The notes beneath the pieces are model-generated. The model worked only from the letters and a program-made list of their open reading frames with translations. It had not been told where the DNA came from and searched no databases. Shown in pieces: positions 59,057 through 64,000 of a DNA stretch of 64,000 bases (positions are counted from its first letter, which is position 1; each line of letters begins with the position of its first letter). The position numbers and the translations under genes are program-made. Source of the stretch: Clostridiaceae bacterium (GTDB lineage: Bacteria > Bacillota > Clostridia > DUPQ01); the NCBI GenBank assembly GCA_012838235.1, contig DUPQ01000009.1, positions 1 through 64,000 of the forward strand. Direction: 5' to 3'.

Positions 59057-60373
59057 CTATCTTCCTAATTTCTTTCGGACAGCGGCAAGTCCGTCTTTTG
59101 CATAAATTGCAAGATTGGAAGCGGGATATTCGTCTATTACCTTCTTAAAAAGTTCTTCGGCTTTTACATAGTCTTCTATTCCCGCATATGCCTTTGCACT
59201 GTGATATATCAAACCTTCTCTGTTTGCCTTGGCAAATTCCGAAAGGCTGTCCTCAACAAATGTATATCCTTTTATAGCAATGTTATATTCACCTATCTCG
59301 AAGGCGCATTTGGACATTTTATAAACGGCATCGTAGACCATATTGGAATAGAGATTGTCCTTCTCCCATACTTTAACCGAGTCATAGTCGGGATAACTCT
59401 GCCATATATCATAAAAATTACTGTATGCTTCCTTGTATTTCAAATCCTGATACAGTTTGTTGCCGGAATTATATAGAGAAATTGCTATATTAGCTTTACA
59501 TTGGGCAACGGTTTCATTGTACATAGCATAGTCCGCATCGGAGAACTCCGCTTTTGCCGTATCAATCTCATTAAGAACGACTAAGGCTTCATCATATTTT
59601 TGTGAAACCGAAAGATATTTCCCCTGATACAATCTTTTCTGTTGCAGAAGAATTTCCGATTGATGTTTGTATTTATTGGTATCGGAATCGGAATTGTTCA
59701 GAGTATCTTCCAGTCTTTTTATCCTGTCTTCATATTGCAGAACGGTTGCCTGATACAATGCCGACTGTTCATGCTTTTCCTGTGTGAGCTGGGTTATTTT
59801 ACTGCCGAGATCCGGTTGCGCCGCAATATAATCATCGTGTTTCTTCTTCATGATAAGAATTGCCGCTACCAGTATTAAAATAACTACAATAAGTCCTATG
59901 ATAATGTACATCTGCATTTTAATGAACTTAAGAGGAGTCATTTTACCTTTACTTTTTGCTGCATATGCGGATTTCTTTTTAACTGAAGGTCTTCTTGTGA
60001 ACAGCGATTGAAAGAAAGTTTTTATTGATACTTTACCGCCGCTTTTTTCTTTGGTTGCTTTTTTACCTTTGGACTTATCTTTATCCTCTGTTTTATCCAA
60101 GGCTTCCTTCATTTTGTCGCCTAAGGATTTGTCGCTTCCTAAGGAATTTATCTTATCCAGAAGAATCTTTGCTTTCTCAAATGTCGGGTCCAGTTTAACC
60201 ACTCTGGAAAGCTTTATCCTGGCCACATCTATGTTGTACTGACTTATATTATCAATAGCACTGTTATATAACTCACCCACATAAGCATCATCCTCGCTTA
60301 ACTTCACATTGTCTTTACTCAATGCGTTGAAATCAATCTTTTCCAGATACTTTTGCAGTTCATTAATATCCAT
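59057..60373 (-). CDS. TPR-repeat membrane protein with coiled coil
   Basis: Single TM 'MYIIIGLIVVILILVAAILIM', coiled-coil segment, TPR-like repeats 'IYHSAKAYAGIEDYVKAEELFKKVIDEYPAS'. Confidence 0.82.
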   Translation of the reverse strand: MDINELQKYLEKIDFNALSKDNVKLSEDDAYVGELYNSAIDNISQYNIDVARIKLSRVVKLDPTFEKAKILLDKINSLGSDKSLGDKMKEALDKTEDKDKSKGKKATKEKSGGKVSIKTFFQSLFTRRPSVKKKSAYAAKSKGKMTPLKFIKMQMYIIIGLIVVILILVAAILIMKKKHDDYIAAQPDLGSKITQLTQEKHEQSALYQATVLQYEDRIKRLEDTLNNSDSDTNKYKHQSEILLQQKRLYQGKYLSVSQKYDEALVVLNEIDTAKAEFSDADYAMYNETVAQCKANIAISLYNSGNKLYQDLKYKEAYSNFYDIWQSYPDYDSVKVWEKDNLYSNMVYDAVYKMSKCAFEIGEYNIAIKGYTFVEDSLSEFAKANREGLIYHSAKAYAGIEDYVKAEELFKKVIDEYPASNLAIYAKDGLAAVRKKLGR

Positions 60374-61654
60374 CTACAGCCCCGTTCTCCTGACGTAATT
60401 CTTTACATCCGCTATATAATACAAAGATCCGAATGTGCAAATAACGGTATTATTGTCGGCATTGGCTACCGCATAATCCAGTCCGTCTTCTATCTTATCA
60501 AAAGAATAAGTATTTTTACAGTATTTTTGCATGGTTTGTTGCAATATATCCAATTCTAAAGCCCTGTTACATTGCGTTCTTATAGCAATGCCCATATCCG
60601 CCAAGGGAAATATATCTTCAATCATTTTTTCATATTCTTTGTTCTTCATCACGCCCATTATCAATATCTTTTTCTTATCGGGAAAGTATTTGATAAGAGT
60701 ATTTTTCAAACTCCTTACGGCTTCGGGATTATGTGAACCGTCACAGATAATCAAGGGGTTTTTCGATAATACTTCCAGTCTACCGGGCCATTTTGCATTA
60801 AAAAGTCCTTTTCTTATTGCCTCCTCCGAGACCTTCAACTTCGAAGCCTCAACGGCTTTAATAGCGGTGCAGGCATTTTTCACCTGGTAATCACCGAACA
60901 TATTTATTCGCAAATCGGTATAACCCTCAAAATCGAATGTATAGCCGAAATCGGAATATCTGATATTTGATATATTTTCAAAATTCACAACAAAATAAGG
61001 TGCTCCCTTTCTTTCCGCCTGTGCCTCTATCACATCATATGTGCACGGCTCATTGTCTCCGTATACCACAACCGGGGATGCGGGTTTGATTATGCCTGCT
61101 TTTTCAAATGCTATTTTCTGCAATGTATCGCCCAACACACCCATATGGTCTTTCTCAATGGTGCATATGACGGTAACTAACGGTGATTTGATGACATTGG
61201 TGGCATCCAGCCGACCTCCCAACCCTACTTCCAAAACTACCGTATTACAGCGTTTCTGTTTAAAATAAAGCATTGCAACCGCGGTATTTATCTCAAACTC
61301 AGTAGGATGATTGTACCCCTGCTCCAGCATCATATCAATACAGTCCTTAACCTTCTGTACATGAGCTACCAGGCTTCTGTTATCGATATTTTTAAAATCC
61401 ACCTGCATTCTTTCGCCGAACTTCTCGATATACGGGGAGATGAACAAACCTGTTCTGTATCCGGCCGCATGTAACATATGAGCAATATAGTTGCATGTGG
61501 AGCCTTTTCCGTTGGTTCCGCCCACATGAATGAATTTCAAATCATTTTGAGGGTTGTCCAGTAAATCCAGCAGTTTTGTTATATTGATAAGCCCCAGTTT
61601 GGAACCGAATTTGCCTACCGAGTGTATGTATTTTATTGCTTCCTCATAGTTCAT
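60374..61654 (-). CDS. folC: Folylpolyglutamate/dihydrofolate synthase
   Basis: 'HVGGTNGKGSTCNYIAHML', 'LEVGLGGRLDATNV', 'GDYQVKNACTAIKA', 'ICDGSHNPEAVRSL'. Confidence 0.96.
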   Translation of the reverse strand: MNYEEAIKYIHSVGKFGSKLGLINITKLLDLLDNPQNDLKFIHVGGTNGKGSTCNYIAHMLHAAGYRTGLFISPYIEKFGERMQVDFKNIDNRSLVAHVQKVKDCIDMMLEQGYNHPTEFEINTAVAMLYFKQKRCNTVVLEVGLGGRLDATNVIKSPLVTVICTIEKDHMGVLGDTLQKIAFEKAGIIKPASPVVVYGDNEPCTYDVIEAQAERKGAPYFVVNFENISNIRYSDFGYTFDFEGYTDLRINMFGDYQVKNACTAIKAVEASKLKVSEEAIRKGLFNAKWPGRLEVLSKNPLIICDGSHNPEAVRSLKNTLIKYFPDKKKILIMGVMKNKEYEKMIEDIFPLADMGIAIRTQCNRALELDILQQTMQKYCKNTYSFDKIEDGLDYAVANADNNTVICTFGSLYYIADVKNYVRRTGL

Positions 61655-61657
61655 ATA

Positions 61658-64000
61658 TTACGCTCCGCAACACTTCTTATATTTCTTTCCGCTTCCGCAG
61701 GGACAGGGGTCGTTACGACCGACTTTTGTATTGGAGGAAACGGCAGGTTTCCGTACATCATCCGGAGCCGTCTGCGCATTTATTCTTATCTTGCTCTCTT
61801 CATTCTTTACTTCGGTCTGTTTATGAACGGAAAATATTTTTTTCAGTGCTTCCTCCTGTATGCTGTTGGTCATTTCCTCGAACATCATATATCCTTCAAA
61901 CTTATACTCCATAACCGGGTCTTTCTGCCCGAAAGCTCTCAATCCTATCCCCGAACGCAACTGATCCATTGCGTCGATATGATCCATCCAGTGTATATCC
62001 ACCGTCCGAAGCAGTATAATTCTTTCCAGCTCCCTCATAAGGGAGGGACTCAGTTCCGCCTCTTTGTCGTCATAATCCTTACTGTATGAGTCTATAAGCA
62101 TCTGACGGAAGGATTTTTCATTGTAGTCGGCATCGGCGGTATTGCCTTTCAACAACGGGTTATATTGTTTGGGCAGCATTTCGTTTAATCTGTCGGAAAT
62201 TGCCTGCATATTCCAATCGTTTGACCTGTTGCTCTGACAGTAATCATCTGTCAGTCTGGTAAGTACCGACTCTAACATCTTCAGATAACTGCCTTTCATA
62301 TCGGTACCGTCAAGTACCTGCCTTCTCTGACTGTAAATAAGGTTCCTCTGAGTATTCATTACGTCGTCATACTGAATAACCGTCTTACGTCTCTGGAAGT
62401 TGACACCTTCTATTCTCTTCTGTGCCGTTTCAATGGTATTGGTTATTATCTTGGCTTCAATGGGTATGTCATCGGGAACATTCAGTACATTCATCATATT
62501 GGCCAATCTGTCCTGTGCAAAAAGACGCATCAGATCATCTTCCAGCGACAGATAGAATCTGCTCATACCGGGATCGCCCTGACGCCCCGCTCTACCTCTT
62601 AACTGGTTGTCAATTCTTCTGGATTCATGCCGCTCGGTAGCAAGTATATACAGGCCGCCTTTTTCCAGCACTCTCTTTCTGTCTTCTTCAATAAGTTTCT
62701 TGAAGTCGGCCTCATACTGACGGTAAAGGTTCCTTGCCTCTATAACCGCCTCATCGTCGGTCTCATTAAAACTGTCTGCTTGCAGTAAAATATTTTCATC
62801 AAATATCTCTTTTTTAAGTTTCTGCATAGCCATATATCCCGCATTACCTCCGAGAACAATGTCCGTTCCTCTGCCCGCCATGTTGGTAGCTATGGTTACC
62901 GCTCCGGGTTTTCCGGCTTGAGCCACAATTTCCGCTTCTCTTTCATGATGCTTGGCATTGAGTACTTCATGCTTTATTCCCCTTCTTCTCAGCATAAGAC
63001 TGAGTTCTTCCGACTTTTCAATGGATATGGTTCCTATCAAAACCGGCTGCTGTCTTTGAGAACACTCTATTATATCGGCCACAATGGCATCTAATTTGGC
63101 TTTTCTGGTGGTATAGACCACATCGGGATAATCTTCCCTTATTACCGGTTTATTGGTCGGAATAGCGATTACATCAAGTTTGTATATCTCCCGGAATTCC
63201 TCCTCTTCGGTCAATGCCGTTCCGGTCATACCGGAAAGCTTACCGTACATACGGAAAAAGTTCTGGAAGGTTATTGTGGCAAGAGTCTTGTTTTCCCTTT
63301 CCACCTTGACATTTTCCTTTGCTTCTATTGCCTGATGAAGTCCCTCGGAATATCTTCTTCCGAACATCATTCTGCCGGTAAACTCGTCTATTATTATAAT
63401 CTGGTTATCCTTTACCACATAATCCACATCGCGGGTCATTATGCTCTGTGCTTTTATTGCATTATTTATATGATGCAAAAGACCGGTATTCTCATACGAT
63501 GTCAGATTTTCCACATTGAAATATCGTTCGGCTTTCTCCACTCCCTTGGGTGTAAGCGATGCCGTCCGGTTTTTTTCATCCACAATATAGTCGGGTTTGT
63601 CGGGAGCATACTCATCCTCTTCTTCCTGACCGGTCAACTCCATTATTCTTTGCAGTTTGCCGCCGCTGTCTTCTTCAATAACCACTTTCTTTTTAAGTGT
63701 CTTGGCAAAATTATCCGCACGTTTGTACAAATTGGAAGACTGTTCTCCCGCTCCGGATATGATAAGAGGTGTTCTTGCTTCGTCAATTAAAATACTGTCC
63801 ACTTCGTCGACAATGGCAAAGTGAAGATCCCTTTGCACCAGCTCTTCTTTTCTTGTGACCATGTTGTCTCTTAAGTAGTCGAATCCCAACTCGTTGTTCG
63901 TGCAGTATGTTATATCGGAATTATATGCGTTTTCTCTTTGTTCCTTGGTAAGGCCGTAGACAATCAAGCCGACTGACAGTCCCAAGAAGTTATACAGTTT
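61658..64000 (-). CDS. secA: Preprotein translocase SecA (N-terminus beyond right edge)
   Basis: '[20 protein letters not shown]', '[13 protein letters not shown]', '[13 protein letters not shown]', C-terminal Zn motif '[14 protein letters not shown]'; frame open to window end. Confidence 0.98.
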   Translation of the reverse strand, partial: KLYNFLGLSVGLIVYGLTKEQRENAYNSDITYCTNNELGFDYLRDNMVTRKEELVQRDLHFAIVDEVDSILIDEARTPLIISGAGEQSSNLYKRADNFAKTLKKKVVIEEDSGGKLQRIMELTGQEEEDEYAPDKPDYIVDEKNRTASLTPKGVEKAERYFNVENLTSYENTGLLHHINNAIKAQSIMTRDVDYVVKDNQIIIIDEFTGRMMFGRRYSEGLHQAIEAKENVKVERENKTLATITFQNFFRMYGKLSGMTGTALTEEEEFREIYKLDVIAIPTNKPVIREDYPDVVYTTRKAKLDAIVADIIECSQRQQPVLIGTISIEKSEELSLMLRRRGIKHEVLNAKHHEREAEIVAQAGKPGAVTIATNMAGRGTDIVLGGNAGYMAMQKLKKEIFDENILLQADSFNETDDEAVIEARNLYRQYEADFKKLIEEDRKRVLEKGGLYILATERHESRRIDNQLRGRAGRQGDPGMSRFYLSLEDDLMRLFAQDRLANMMNVLNVPDDIPIEAKIITNTIETAQKRIEGVNFQRRKTVIQYDDVMNTQRNLIYSQRRQVLDGTDMKGSYLKMLESVLTRLTDDYCQSNRSNDWNMQAISDRLNEMLPKQYNPLLKGNTADADYNEKSFRQMLIDSYSKDYDDKEAELSPSLMRELERIILLRTVDIHWMDHIDAMDQLRSGIGLRAFGQKDPVMEYKFEGYMMFEEMTNSIQEEALKKIFSVHKQTEVKNEESKIRINAQTAPDDVRKPAVSSNTKVGRNDPCPCGSGKKYKKCCGA

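Noticed and set aside
1-64000. CRISPR arrays, IS elements, prophage or defence islands
   Set aside because: No regularly spaced repeats, transposase, integrase, phage or recognisable defence gene found by eye.

Overview
The window is ordinary low-GC Firmicutes/Clostridia-type chromosome. It is gene-dense and mostly minus strand. I saw no CRISPR array, prophage or IS element. Main content, left to right: a sugar ABC permease pair with a partial membrane-fusion-like protein at the left edge; nth; a two-component system followed by a degenerate HtrA/PDZ protein; ychF and tmcAL; an orphan corrinoid protein; tyrS, an RNase J and a beta-propeller-like membrane protein; ileS with a T-box leader; the fapR-plsX-acpP-rnc-smc-ftsY cluster; cinA-murJ-recA-recX-rimO-pgsA; a PaaK/ACT pair and an IorAB/symporter set separated by a HelD-like helicase and a lipase-like hydrolase; pncB; tRNA-Leu(CAA); a lone DUF4143 ATPase; a LytTR/DUF3021 pair; a URO-D family protein; a PP-loop ATPase with an RRE-like N-terminus; an EFR1-type ferredoxin; a methyltransferase broken by two compensating frameshifts; ridA; a nucleoside kinase; an intracellular GH2; folC; and partial secA. 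Observations most worth checking: (1) the HtrA-like protein has lost all three catalytic triad residues and sits directly behind a response regulator/histidine kinase pair; (2) the RNase J frame follows the upstream gene's TAG in the same frame with no ATG/GTG/TTG before the conserved N-terminal motif; (3) the RRE-like/PP-loop fusion; (4) the twice-frameshifted methyltransferase; (5) candidate operators and RNA elements at fapR, lytTR and acpP-rnc. I did not find a clear multi-gene novel defence or biosynthetic system. All family calls come from reading motifs, without database searches.
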